A stretch of DNA of 64,000 nt from the NCBI GenBank assembly GCA_021413885.1, contig JAIOPM010000013.1, positions 64,001-128,000 of the forward strand, in the 5' to 3' direction. This stretch comes from Planctomycetota bacterium (GTDB lineage Bacteria; Planctomycetota; UBA1135; GCA-002686595). Each line of letters starts with the position of its first letter. The first letter of the stretch is position 1. A program made the position numbers and the translations under genes. The notes under the pieces are model-generated. The model saw only the letters and a program-made list of their open reading frames with translations. It did no database searches and was not told the origin of the DNA. Shown in pieces: positions 9,007 to 17,840 of this stretch.

Positions 9007-10275
9007 CTAGAGCGTGGCGTCGACGATCACGATCGCGAGCGGTGTGCCTTCGTGCGCAGTGCCGTCGCTCGCGATGAAGTCAAACGCGACGAACCACGTC
9101 AATCCCTCGGTGTGCGCGCCGTAGCCGGCGAGCGGGACTTGGACCGCGAGCGTGCCGGACGCCGGCACGACGCCGAGTTGCTTCGGCTTCGGCACGCGCA
9201 ACGGGATCGAGCCGACGACGTTCGGGCTCGCGCTCTCGACGCGCATCCACACGCGATCGCCGGCGACGCCTTGGAACTGCAGCGCGAGCGGTGTGTTCTC
9301 GCGCACGACGCGCGGCCCGGTCGCGACGCGCGCGACGTCCGCGATCGGCGTGTGCGAACCGTTCTGCACCTTCACCGGTTGTCCCGGCGTGCCGTTCGCT
9401 CCGTTGGAGCAGCAGTAGCCGAGTCCGCCGAAGCCCGCCGCGCCGCCGTACGTGTCGCAGTCGAGCAGTGCCGCGATCGGTTGTTCGACGCCCGGCGGCG
9501 TGCTGCCGAGCAAAACGCCGTTTCCGCCGTCGCCGCCGCGGCCCGCTTCGATGCCGAAGAGCGAGCAGCAACCTTGTTCTTCGCCGCCGCTCCCGCCGTT
9601 GCCGCCGCGGAAGCTCGAGTTCGACGCGAACAGCACGACGTCCGGCGATTCGTACGCGTGGCCGCCGTATCCGCCGTCGTACGCGGTGTCGGTCCAATCG
9701 GTCCCGCCGGAGCCGCCGGTCAACGTGCTGTCGAAGAGTTCCAACGCGGTCGAGCGCGCGAACAACGCGAAGCCGCCCGACGACGGACCCCACGCGCAAC
9801 CGCTCGGCGACAGACACCAACCGTTGCCGCCGGTGACGCTCGCGCCGACCACGCGCACGACGCCGGACTTGGTGATGCGCGCCGCGGCGCCGCCGGGTTG
9901 TTGCGGAGCGAGAGAGGCGTGGCCGCGGTACGAACCGCCGCGTACGTCGATGCGTCCGAAGTTGTCGCGCAGGTAGAGCGCGTAGCCGCTGGTCGACGTC
10001 GTCGCGAGGCCGCTCAGCAAGAGCAAGCGTCCGCTCGCGAGGTGCTCGACCCGCGCTTCACCGTTGACCGCGACCTGCGCGCCTTCGTCAACGACGACGG
10101 TCAACGCCTTCCCGTCGATCACGAAGCCGGTGTAGTTCCCCGCACGGACGAGCACGGTGTCGCCGTCGGTCGCCGCGTCGATCGCGGACTGCAAGTCGGC
10201 GAAGTCTTGGCCTGACCCGACGGTCAGGACGTGTCCGCCGAGCGAGGGCATCAGCGCGAGAGCGAGGGTGAGCAT
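9007..10275 (-). CDS. Secreted glycine-rich parallel beta-helix protein
   Basis: 422 residues. The start ATG at 10275 is supported by GAGGAAACGAAG just before it and by an immediate hydrophobic signal sequence (MLTLALALMPSLGG). The opening of the mature part, GSGQDFADLQSAIDAATDGD followed by VLVRAGNYTGFVIDGKALTV, is the standard first rungs of DUF1565/pectate-lyase-like right-handed beta-helices. A middle Gly/Ser-rich block (residues ~190-330) with pairs of Cys (GCCS, YCCSNG) fits stacked rungs. The last ~110 residues form a separate beta domain. The protein is probably a cell-surface or exported carbohydrate-binding or structural protein; no catalytic residues could be assigned. It is divergent from the YfhO-like gene at 10486. 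Confidence 0.75.
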   Translation of the reverse strand: MLTLALALMPSLGGHVLTVGSGQDFADLQSAIDAATDGDTVLVRAGNYTGFVIDGKALTVVVDEGAQVAVNGEARVEHLASGRLLLLSGLATTSTSGYALYLRDNFGRIDVRGGSYRGHASLAPQQPGGAAARITKSGVVRVVGASVTGGNGWCLSPSGCAWGPSSGGFALFARSTALELFDSTLTGGSGGTDWTDTAYDGGYGGHAYESPDVVLFASNSSFRGGNGGSGGEEQGCCSLFGIEAGRGGDGGNGVLLGSTPPGVEQPIAALLDCDTYGGAAGFGGLGYCCSNGANGTPGQPVKVQNGSHTPIADVARVATGPRVVRENTPLALQFQGVAGDRVWMRVESASPNVVGSIPLRVPKPKQLGVVPASGTLAVQVPLAGYGAHTEGLTWFVAFDFIASDGTAHEGTPLAIVIVDATL

Positions 10276-10473
10276 CTTCGTTTCCTCGAAAGGTGTGGAT
10301 TCGCGTGCGGTTCGAGCAACGCGCAAAGCGGAACGCTGCTCGCGGACGGAACGGTTCATCGAATTCGGCGAAAACGATCCGTCGCGCGACGCAGCGCATC
10401 TTAGCGCGCCCTCCGAATCGGGAACGCGCCCGTGCCGAAGGCGTCATGATCGGTCGTTCGCTCCCTCGGTTAC

Positions 10474-10479
10474 TACTTT
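10474..10479 (+). promoter_or_regulatory. TACTTT, candidate -10 element, leaderless spacing
   Basis: TACTTT ends 6 nt before the ATG at 10486, and no Shine-Dalgarno lies between. Transcription would begin at or next to the start codon. Confidence 0.3.
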
Positions 10480-10485
10480 GGCTGC

Positions 10486-13485
10486 ATGGACGGCTCACCG
10501 GCAGGAGCACGTTCGGCGTCTCGGCGCGAGTTCGCGCTCTTCGCCGGCATCGTCGCGTTGCTCGTCGTCGCGTTCCTCCACGAGCCGTGGCTGCGTTTCT
10601 CGGACCACACGTTCACCGCGGCGGACAGCCTGACGGACTACGGGATCCTGAAGCCTGATCCGGCGCCCGAGCGCGTCGGCAACCGCTTGCTCGGCGACAC
10701 GGTGATCCAGATGCAGCCGTGGATCCGCTTCGCGGTCGACGAAGTGCACGCGGGGCGTTGGCCGACGTGGAGTCCGTACAACGGGGCCGGAGCTCCATTG
10801 CTCGGGAACTACCAGTCGGCGGTCTTCTCGCCGTTCCAGTGGGCGCACTATCTCTTCGGCTTCAAGTTCGGCGTGTTGTTCGCGGCGACGGCGAAGCTGT
10901 TGGTCGCGGGCTTGTTCACCGCGCTCTTCCTGCGCGAGCTCGGACGTTCGCGTCTCGCGGCGTTGCTCGGCGCCGTTTGCTTCGCGTTCTCGGGCCAACT
11001 CGTGGTGTTGCTCGCGTATCCGCACTCGGGCGTCAGCGCGTTGCTTCCCGCCGCGCTCTACTTCGCCGAGCGCGCGTGCGGAGCGTTCGAACGCTCCGCG
11101 CCGCGGCGTGAATTCGCGAGAGCGCTCGTCGGCCTCGTCGTCGCGTTGACCGCCGCCGCGTACGCGGGTCATCCCGAGCCGTTCGTCTTCGTGCTCGCCG
11201 TCACCGTCGCGTGGATCGTCGTCCGCGTCGCGCGCGCTTCCCGAACGCTCGGCGGCGACCTGCGCGCAGCGCGCCGCGCGACGACGACTCTTGCCGCGTT
11301 CCTGGGCGCGGGCTTGCTCGCCGGCGCGTTGTCGGCGCCGCAGTGGATGCCGTTCGCGGAGTACTTGGAGCGCGCGGTCAGCAACATGGAGCGGCCGGGC
11401 GTCGACGTGCCGGGCTTCGATCAGCAGTGGCCGTTGCAGATGTTCCCGTCGGCGCTCGGCATGCCGGTGCCCGGGCGCGAGATCGATCTCGGGCTCCCTC
11501 CGCCGAACTTCGCGCAGGTCACCAGCGCGTGCGCCGGCGGCATCGCGGTGTTCTTCGCGTTGCTCGGCGCGTGCGCCGCGTGGCGCCTTCGCGCGGCGCG
11601 CGTCTTCGTCGTCGTCGCGGGCGTGTGGCTCGTGCTCTCGTGCGACGTGTTCGGCCTCGGCGAGGCGTATGCGACCACGCGGCTGCTCGGGCACTACGCG
11701 CCGTTCTATCGAGCCCAAGCGCCGTGGTTGTTCTCGGTCGCGGCGCTCGCCGCGTTCGGGCTCGACGCGTTGCGCGCGGCGAGCGAGCGCGTGCGGCGGC
11801 CGCTCGCGGCGGCGTTCGTCGTCGTCGGAGCCGTGGTGCTCGTCGTCGCGTTCGAACGCGCGCACGCCCTGCGCGGAGGACGTCTCGACGCGCTCGACGA
11901 AGTCCACCGCGCGCTCATCGCGTCGAATCTCGCGTTGGACGAGCGTTGGTCCGCCGGCTGTTTCGTCGCGGCGTTGCTCGCGGGCGCGGTGTGCTGCGCG
12001 AGCCGCGCGACGCTCGTGCGGCGCGTCGCGGCCGGCGTCGTCGTGTTCGCGGCGTTCGCGCAATCGGCCGGCGTGCTCGCGCGCTACAACCCGACGACGC
12101 AGGATCGTTTCGTCTATCCGACGACCGCAGCGCTCGCGACGGTGCAGCGCCAAGTCGGCGACGGACGCGTCGTGTTCCTGCAGGACAACGGCATTCCGCC
12201 GGACGCGAACGTCGCGCATCGGATCTCGACGTTGCAGAGCTACGACGCGATGGGTGTTCGACGGTACGAGGGACTCTTCTCGCGCTCGTTCCGCGCCTCG
12301 GGCGGCTACCGCGACGTCACGCGCGTCGAGCCGGTCGACCTCGAACTCTTCGGCGTCGAGTGGCTCGTCGGCGCGGGCGATTGGCCGCTCGTCGGAACCG
12401 GGAGGAGCGACGCGCTCTCGTCGCGCGCCTTCGCCTATCGTCCGCTCGAGGCGCTCGGCACGCGCACGGCGCGTCAGACGTTCACGTGCACCGAGCCCGG
12501 ACTGCGCTCGGTGTCGTTGTTGCTCGGCTACGTCGCCGGCAGCAGCGCGCTCGCGGACGAGCTGCGGGTGCGACTCGAGGACGCCGATACCGGCGAGGTG
12601 GTCGTCGACTGCAGCTTCGACGCGCAGTGGATGCGCAGCGCGGGCTTCGACGTCTTCGACTACGCGGTCGCGTGGAGGCCGTTTCCGCTCGACGTCGGTT
12701 GGCGGTTGCGCTGGGCGGTGCTCGACTTCGAGCCGCGCGCCGATTCCGCGGGACGGCGTTACGCGCTCACCTGCACGTCGGACAGCGAAGACGGCGAGCA
12801 CGCGTCGCACGCGTGGCTGACGGCGAACGAAGCGCCGGAACGCATGCATCTCGACGTCGACGGCGAAGCGCGGGGCGATGCGCTCATCTTCGATTGGCGT
12901 TGCGATGGCGGGTTCGTGCCGACCGCCGATCTCGGGCCGTTCACGCTTTTCCACTTCACCGACGGACTCGGACCGTACTTCAGTGTCTCGCGCGCGGCCC
13001 ATGCGTACGCGGCGACGCAGGTCTGGTTCGCGCTCAAGAATCGCGCGTTCGATCCGTATCGCATCGTGATTCTCGAGGACGATCCCGACGCTCCGACGCC
13101 GGCGGTGCAGCCGTTCGAAGGCCTGCCCGCGGACCTCGCGTCCGCGCCGCGCGCGGTGCGGGCGCGCGTGCTCGAGCGCAACGCGACGAGCGTGCGCCTC
13201 GAGGTCGAACGCGACGAGCCCGGTTGGTTGGTCGCGTGCCAGACGTACTTCCCCGGTTGGAAAGCGACGGTCGACGGACGCGAGGCTCGCGTGATTTGCG
13301 CGAACCATGCGTTCTCAGGCGTCGAGGTTCCGGCGGGCAAGAGCGTGGTCGAGCTGCGCTACGAGCCCGAGTCGTTCCGACGCGGTCTGCTCGCCGCGCT
13401 CGGCGCCGTCGTCGTCGGTCTCGCGTGGTTCGCGCTCGCGCTGTGGGTGCGTCGCGTTCCGGCGCAGACTAACCTGACGGGATGA
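10486..13485 (+). CDS. YfhO family membrane protein (first of a tandem pair)
   Basis: 999 residues with about a dozen transmembrane spans followed by a large extracytoplasmic domain and a last C-terminal span. Near residues 98-118 the sequence PYNGAGAPLLGNYQSAVFSP matches the conserved first loop of YfhO/GT-C-like proteins. The end YFPGWKATVDGREARV, then VEVPAGKSVVELRYEPESFRRG, is the characteristic YfhO C-terminal beta-domain. In Bacillus, YfhO is tied to glycosylation of lipoteichoic acid. Here a glycan-transfer role in the envelope is inferred from the GT-C fold only. The stop overlaps the ATG of its paralogue by 4 nt (ATGA), so the two are translated together and may form a pair. Confidence 0.85.
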   Translation: MDGSPAGARSASRREFALFAGIVALLVVAFLHEPWLRFSDHTFTAADSLTDYGILKPDPAPERVGNRLLGDTVIQMQPWIRFAVDEVHAGRWPTWSPYNGAGAPLLGNYQSAVFSPFQWAHYLFGFKFGVLFAATAKLLVAGLFTALFLRELGRSRLAALLGAVCFAFSGQLVVLLAYPHSGVSALLPAALYFAERACGAFERSAPRREFARALVGLVVALTAAAYAGHPEPFVFVLAVTVAWIVVRVARASRTLGGDLRAARRATTTLAAFLGAGLLAGALSAPQWMPFAEYLERAVSNMERPGVDVPGFDQQWPLQMFPSALGMPVPGREIDLGLPPPNFAQVTSACAGGIAVFFALLGACAAWRLRAARVFVVVAGVWLVLSCDVFGLGEAYATTRLLGHYAPFYRAQAPWLFSVAALAAFGLDALRAASERVRRPLAAAFVVVGAVVLVVAFERAHALRGGRLDALDEVHRALIASNLALDERWSAGCFVAALLAGAVCCASRATLVRRVAAGVVVFAAFAQSAGVLARYNPTTQDRFVYPTTAALATVQRQVGDGRVVFLQDNGIPPDANVAHRISTLQSYDAMGVRRYEGLFSRSFRASGGYRDVTRVEPVDLELFGVEWLVGAGDWPLVGTGRSDALSSRAFAYRPLEALGTRTARQTFTCTEPGLRSVSLLLGYVAGSSALADELRVRLEDADTGEVVVDCSFDAQWMRSAGFDVFDYAVAWRPFPLDVGWRLRWAVLDFEPRADSAGRRYALTCTSDSEDGEHASHAWLTANEAPERMHLDVDGEARGDALIFDWRCDGGFVPTADLGPFTLFHFTDGLGPYFSVSRAAHAYAATQVWFALKNRAFDPYRIVILEDDPDAPTPAVQPFEGLPADLASAPRAVRARVLERNATSVRLEVERDEPGWLVACQTYFPGWKATVDGREARVICANHAFSGVEVPAGKSVVELRYEPESFRRGLLAALGAVVVGLAWFALALWVRRVPAQTNLTG

Positions 13486-16400
13486 ACGGCTCCCCGGCCG
13501 CCGAGTGCTCGACGCCGACGAAGTCGCGGCGCGAGCTCGCGGCGCTGCTCGGCGTCGTCGCGTTGTTGGTCGCGATCTTCCTGCGCGAGCCGTGGCTCGG
13601 CTTCGCCGATCACACGTTCAGCGGCGCGGACCTGCTCGCGGACTACAAGCTCCTGAAACCGGAGCCGCCCGCGAAGGACGTTGCCAATCGCGTGTTGCGC
13701 GACACCGCGATCCAGATGCAGCCGTGGATGCGCTTCGCCACCGATGAAGTGCGCGCGGGGCGCGTGCCGCTCTGGAATCCGTACAACGGCGCGGGCGTGC
13801 CGCACGTCGCGAACTACCAATCGGCGGTCTTCTCGCCGTTCAGCCTTCCGTTCTATCTGTTCGGCTTCAAGACGGGCGTGTTGCTCGCGGCGACGCTGAA
13901 GTTGATCGTCGCCGGGTTGTTCACGGCGCGCTTCCTGCGCGAGCTCGGGTGCTCGCGACTCGCGGCGTTGCTCGGCGCGACGGCGTTCGCGTTCTCCGGG
14001 CAGATGGTGGTGTTGCTCGCGTACCCGCACTCGGGCGTCAACGCGCTGTTGCCCGCGATGCTCTATTTCGCGGAGCGAGCGTGCGGCGCGTTCGAACGTG
14101 CGGCGCCGCGGCGCGAGTTCGCGCGAGCGTTGGTCGGCTTCGCTCTCGCTTCGGCCGCTGCGGCGTGTGCCGGACATCCCGAGCCGTTCGCGTTCGTGTT
14201 GCTCCTGACCGGCGCGTGGATCGTCGTGCGTGTCGCACGCGCTTGGCGAACACTCGGCGGCGACGCGCGCGCCGGGCGCCGCGCGATGACGGCGTTCGGC
14301 GCGCTGGTCGGCGCGGGTTTGCTCGCCGGCGCGTTGTCGGCGCCGCAGTGGTTGCCGTTCGCCGAGTACTTGGTGCGCAGCACGACGTACGCGAGTCGCC
14401 CGAACGTCGTCGAGCCGGGGCTCGAGCGATACTGGCCGTTGCAGATGTTCCCGACCGCGCTCGGCATGCCGGGACCGGAGCGCGAGCTCGCGTTGACGTT
14501 GCCGGAGCCGAACTTCGAGCAAGCGACCAGCGCTCACGCCGGCGGCGTCGCGCTCTTCCTCGCGTTGCTCGGCGCGTGCGCGGCGTTCCGTTTTCGCCGC
14601 GCGCGGTTCTTCGCGGTCGTCGCGGGACTGTGGGCGCTGCTCTCGTGCAACGCGTTCGGACTCGGCGACGCGTACGCGAGCTCGCGGCTGCTCGGCCACT
14701 ACGCGCCGTTCTATCGCGGCCAAGCGGCGTGGCTGTTCTCGGTCGCGGTGCTCGCCGCGTTCGGACTCGACGCGTTGCGCACGGCGCCGCAGCGCGCGCG
14801 GTTCCTCGCGGCGTTCGCGTGGATCGCGGTGGGCGCCGCGGTGCTCGCTCTCGCTCACCATGGCGCCGTCTTGTTGCGCGAGCCGAGCCTCGCGAAGCTC
14901 GCCGATGCGCGCCGCCTCGTCGTCGCGGCGCATCTCGCCGCGGACGAGCGTTGGTCCGCGGTCTGCTTCGCGGCGGCGATCCTCGCGGGCGCCGTGTGTT
15001 GCGCGAGCCGCGCCACGTTCGCGCGCCGTGTCGCGGCCGGCGTCGTCGTGCTCGCCGCGTTCACACAGAGCGCCGGCCTGCTCGCGCGCTACAACCCGAC
15101 CACCGAAGATCGCTGCGTCTACCCGACGACGCCGTCGCTCGCGGCGTTGCAGAAGGAAGTCGGCGACGGGCGCGTCGTGTTCCTGCAGGACAACGGAATT
15201 CCGCCGGACGCGAACGTCGCGCATCGGCTCGCGACGCTGCAAAACTACGACGCGCTCGGCGTGCAGCGCTACGAGCTGCTCTACTCGGAACACTTCGGCG
15301 GCCTCGGCGGCAACCGCGACGTCACGCGCGCGAGCACGCTCGGACTCAAACTCTTCGGCATCGAGTGGTTGCTCGGCGCGGGCGAGTGGGCGCCGATCGC
15401 GACCGCGCGGTCGGAGACGCTCTACTCGCGCGCGTTCTCGTGTCGGCCGCTCGAACCGCTCGGCGCGAACGAAGTGAAGCAGACGTTCACGTGCGCCTGG
15501 CCCGGTCTGCGTTCGGTCGCGGTGCTGCTCGCGTGCGAGGCCGGGACGCGGCCCGCGCGCAGCGTCGTGCACCTGCGGCTCGCGGACGCCGACTCCGGCG
15601 AAGTCGTCGACGAGCGAGACTTCGACGCGAAGTGGCTCCGTCGCGAAGGCTTCGGCGCGTTCGAGTACGCGTTCGGCTGGAAGCCGTTCCCGATCGATGT
15701 CGGTTGGCATTTTCGCCAGGCGCGACTCGAGTTCGCGCCGCGCCTCGATTCGGGCGGACGGCGGTACGTGCTCGCGTGCTCGTGGAGCGGCGAACCGGGC
15801 AATCACGCGACGCGCCTGTGGACGATGAAGGGCGAACTGCCCGAGCCCGCGCGCCTCGAAGTCGGCGGCGAGCCGCGCGCCGGCGCGTTGGTGTTCGATT
15901 GGCGCCGCGATCAGTCGTTCGTCGAGACGGCGTCGATCGCGCCGTTCACGCTTTTTCGTTTCGCCGACGCGCTCGGTCCGTACTTCAGCGTCTCGCGCGC
16001 CGCGCACGCGTTCTCGGCGGCGCAGTCGTTGTCGGTGCTCGAGCACAAACGCTTCGATCCGTATCGCATCGTGATCCTCGAGGACGACCCCGACGCGAAT
16101 CCGGTCGAGCTGCCGAGCTTCGAAGGTTTTCCTGAGGACCTCGCGAGTGCGCTGCGCGGCGCACGAGCGCATGTGCTCGAACGCAACGCGTCGAGCGTGC
16201 GCCTCGAGGTCGAGCGCGACGAGCCCGGTTGGTTGGTGGCGTGCCAGACGTACTTCCCCGGTTGGAAGGCGACCGTCGATGGCCGCGAGGCTCGCGTGCT
16301 CTGCGCGAACCACGCGTTCCAGGCGGTCGAAGTGCCGGCGGGCAAGAGCGTGGTCGAGTTGCGCTACGAGCCCGACTCGTTCCGCCGCGGCGTGTTCGCC

Positions 16401-16493
16401 GCGCTCGGCGCCCTCGTCGTCGGCCTCGCGTGGTGGGCGGTCACGCGCTCGCGAGCCGTGAACTCGCTTCCGAGCGCGACGAGCGCTCGCTAG
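13482..16493 (+). CDS. YfhO family membrane protein (second of a tandem pair)
   Basis: 1003 residues, co-linear with the preceding gene along its whole length. It keeps the PYNGAGVPHVANYQSAVFSP loop, the multi-span core, the LQDNGIPPDANVAHR segment and the closing YFPGWKATVDGREARVL domain. The tandem copy overlaps its neighbour by ATGA, which points to co-translation and possibly a heteromeric complex. The C-terminal beta-domain and the region near the middle loop are almost unchanged between copies, while the Cys/His-rich extracytoplasmic surface has diverged. This suggests different acceptors with a shared core mechanism. The exact substrate is unknown. Confidence 0.85.
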   Translation: MNGSPAAECSTPTKSRRELAALLGVVALLVAIFLREPWLGFADHTFSGADLLADYKLLKPEPPAKDVANRVLRDTAIQMQPWMRFATDEVRAGRVPLWNPYNGAGVPHVANYQSAVFSPFSLPFYLFGFKTGVLLAATLKLIVAGLFTARFLRELGCSRLAALLGATAFAFSGQMVVLLAYPHSGVNALLPAMLYFAERACGAFERAAPRREFARALVGFALASAAAACAGHPEPFAFVLLLTGAWIVVRVARAWRTLGGDARAGRRAMTAFGALVGAGLLAGALSAPQWLPFAEYLVRSTTYASRPNVVEPGLERYWPLQMFPTALGMPGPERELALTLPEPNFEQATSAHAGGVALFLALLGACAAFRFRRARFFAVVAGLWALLSCNAFGLGDAYASSRLLGHYAPFYRGQAAWLFSVAVLAAFGLDALRTAPQRARFLAAFAWIAVGAAVLALAHHGAVLLREPSLAKLADARRLVVAAHLAADERWSAVCFAAAILAGAVCCASRATFARRVAAGVVVLAAFTQSAGLLARYNPTTEDRCVYPTTPSLAALQKEVGDGRVVFLQDNGIPPDANVAHRLATLQNYDALGVQRYELLYSEHFGGLGGNRDVTRASTLGLKLFGIEWLLGAGEWAPIATARSETLYSRAFSCRPLEPLGANEVKQTFTCAWPGLRSVAVLLACEAGTRPARSVVHLRLADADSGEVVDERDFDAKWLRREGFGAFEYAFGWKPFPIDVGWHFRQARLEFAPRLDSGGRRYVLACSWSGEPGNHATRLWTMKGELPEPARLEVGGEPRAGALVFDWRRDQSFVETASIAPFTLFRFADALGPYFSVSRAAHAFSAAQSLSVLEHKRFDPYRIVILEDDPDANPVELPSFEGFPEDLASALRGARAHVLERNASSVRLEVERDEPGWLVACQTYFPGWKATVDGREARVLCANHAFQAVEVPAGKSVVELRYEPDSFRRGVFAALGALVVGLAWWAVTRSRAVNSLPSATSAR

Positions 16494-16496
16494 TCT
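16491..16496 (+). promoter_or_regulatory. TAGTCT, candidate -10 element for the HMG-CoA reductase gene
   Basis: TAGTCT overlaps the stop codon of the YfhO-like gene and ends 13 nt before the ATG at 16510. TTCCGA lies 17 nt upstream (16468-16473) as a possible -35. No Shine-Dalgarno is visible. Confidence 0.35.
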
Positions 16497-16509
16497 CCGT
16501 CGCGCTCGC

Positions 16510-17706
16510 ATGGCACGTCCGCCTCGTCGTTCTCAGCCGTCGCTCCCGCGTTTGCCGCGGGATGAAGTCGACGACTACTCGCGCGCCGCGGTCGATGCGC
16601 GGCGAGCGCTCGCCGAAGCGGCGACGAAACTCGAGCTCGCGCAGATCGCCGGCGCGGCGGTGCCGTTCGAGAGCGCGCGCGGCAACTGCGAGGGCTTGAT
16701 CGGCTTCGCGCAAGTGCCGCTCGGGCTCGCCGGGCCGCTCGTCGTCGACACGTCGCGCGGGATGCGCGAGGTCTACGTGCCGATGGCGACCAACGAAGGC
16801 GCGTTGGTCGCGTCACACTCGCGCGGCATGCGCTTGCTCGCGGCGGCGGGCGGCGCGCGGTCGCGGGTGGTGCGCGAGGGGCTCACGCAAGCGCCGATCT
16901 TCGTCTACGCGGATGCGAAAGGCGCGCTCGCCGCGCGCGAGTTCGTCGACGGCGAACGGCGCACGTTCACGAAGCTGGTCGCCGGCACGACGCGGCACGG
17001 CAAACTCGTCGACGTGCGTACCGACGTCGTCGGGCGGCGGCTCGTCGTCGAGCTCACGTTCACCACCGGCGATGCGATCGGCATCAACATGGCGGCGCGC
17101 GCGACGGAGCTCGTCGCCGCCCGCATCGCGAAGCGCACGCGCGCGCTCGAACACGCGCTGCACGGCCAGGACGTCGAGAAGCGGGCGAACGCTCGCGCCA
17201 ATTACTCCGGCCGCGGCCGCAGCGTCGTCTGCGACGCGACGGTGCCGCGCAAGGCGCTCGCCGCGTTCGCGCGCACGACGCCGGAAGCGTTGCGTGCGTT
17301 GTGGCACACGTACCAGATCGGCTTCGCCCGGCTGTCGACCGAGAATCGTTGCGTGCAGAGCGCCAACGGCCTCGCCGCGGTGATGCTCGCTTGCGGCCAG
17401 GACGTCGCGTACCTGACCGAGTGCGCGAACGGCTTCCTCGACTTCGACGTCACCGCGAGCGGCGATCTGCACGCGAGCGTCACGCTCCCTTCGTTGCTGG
17501 TCGGCACCGTCGGCGGCGGCTCGGCGAAAGGGACCGCGGCGGAGAGCCTCGCGCTGCTCGGTTGCGCGGGCGACGGCGGCGCGAACACGTTCGCCGAAAT
17601 CCTCGGCGGGGTAGTGCTCGCGGGCGATCTCTCGTTGATGGCCGCGTTCGCGACCCACGAGTTCGTCGCGGCGCACGAGAAGCTCGGCCGCAATCGTCCG
17701 CGCTGA
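16510..17706 (+). CDS. Hydroxymethylglutaryl-CoA reductase, class I type
   Basis: 398 residues, the length of soluble archaeal-type class I enzymes without a membrane anchor. All four catalytic positions are found: Glu96 in PMATNEGALVAS, Lys224 in VEKRANARANY, Asp298 in GQDVAYL, and His389 in AAHEKLGRN near the end. Substrate and cofactor motifs VPLGLAGPL, TTGDAIGINMA, GRGRSVVCDA and GTVGGGSAKG follow in the usual order. The enzyme reduces HMG-CoA to mevalonate with NAD(P)H, the committed step of the mevalonate route. No other mevalonate-pathway gene lies in the window. Most bacteria, including most described planctomycetes, use the MEP route, so this may be transferred or serve a specialised terpenoid or cell-wall lipid. 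Overlap with other hydratase folds is excluded by the motifs. Confidence 0.93.
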   Translation: MARPPRRSQPSLPRLPRDEVDDYSRAAVDARRALAEAATKLELAQIAGAAVPFESARGNCEGLIGFAQVPLGLAGPLVVDTSRGMREVYVPMATNEGALVASHSRGMRLLAAAGGARSRVVREGLTQAPIFVYADAKGALAAREFVDGERRTFTKLVAGTTRHGKLVDVRTDVVGRRLVVELTFTTGDAIGINMAARATELVAARIAKRTRALEHALHGQDVEKRANARANYSGRGRSVVCDATVPRKALAAFARTTPEALRALWHTYQIGFARLSTENRCVQSANGLAAVMLACGQDVAYLTECANGFLDFDVTASGDLHASVTLPSLLVGTVGGGSAKGTAAESLALLGCAGDGGANTFAEILGGVVLAGDLSLMAAFATHEFVAAHEKLGRNRPR

Positions 17707-17829
17707 GCGCGTCGGCTCGGGACTCCGAGCGCGTCCGACGCGCCGAAAAAAGAGCGGAGATTCTCCGTGGTCGCTTCCACCGCCTCGCGCCTGCCCCTCG
17801 AGAGACTCGTCGTCCGTTCTCTAGGTCCC

Positions 17830-17834
17830 GGAGG
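17830..17834 (+). promoter_or_regulatory. Shine-Dalgarno that fixes the start at 17841
   Basis: GGAGG lies 6 nt before the ATG at 17841. The reading frame stays open far upstream, so this site and the signal-like N-terminus decide the start. Confidence 0.7.
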
Positions 17835-17840
17835 ATTCCC

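Noticed and set aside
10495-16511. Very long open frames (over 900 residues) on the strand opposite the YfhO-like genes
   Set aside because: They are Arg/Glu-rich, lack any domain or signal, and mirror true genes. Such antisense frames are expected in very GC-rich DNA.
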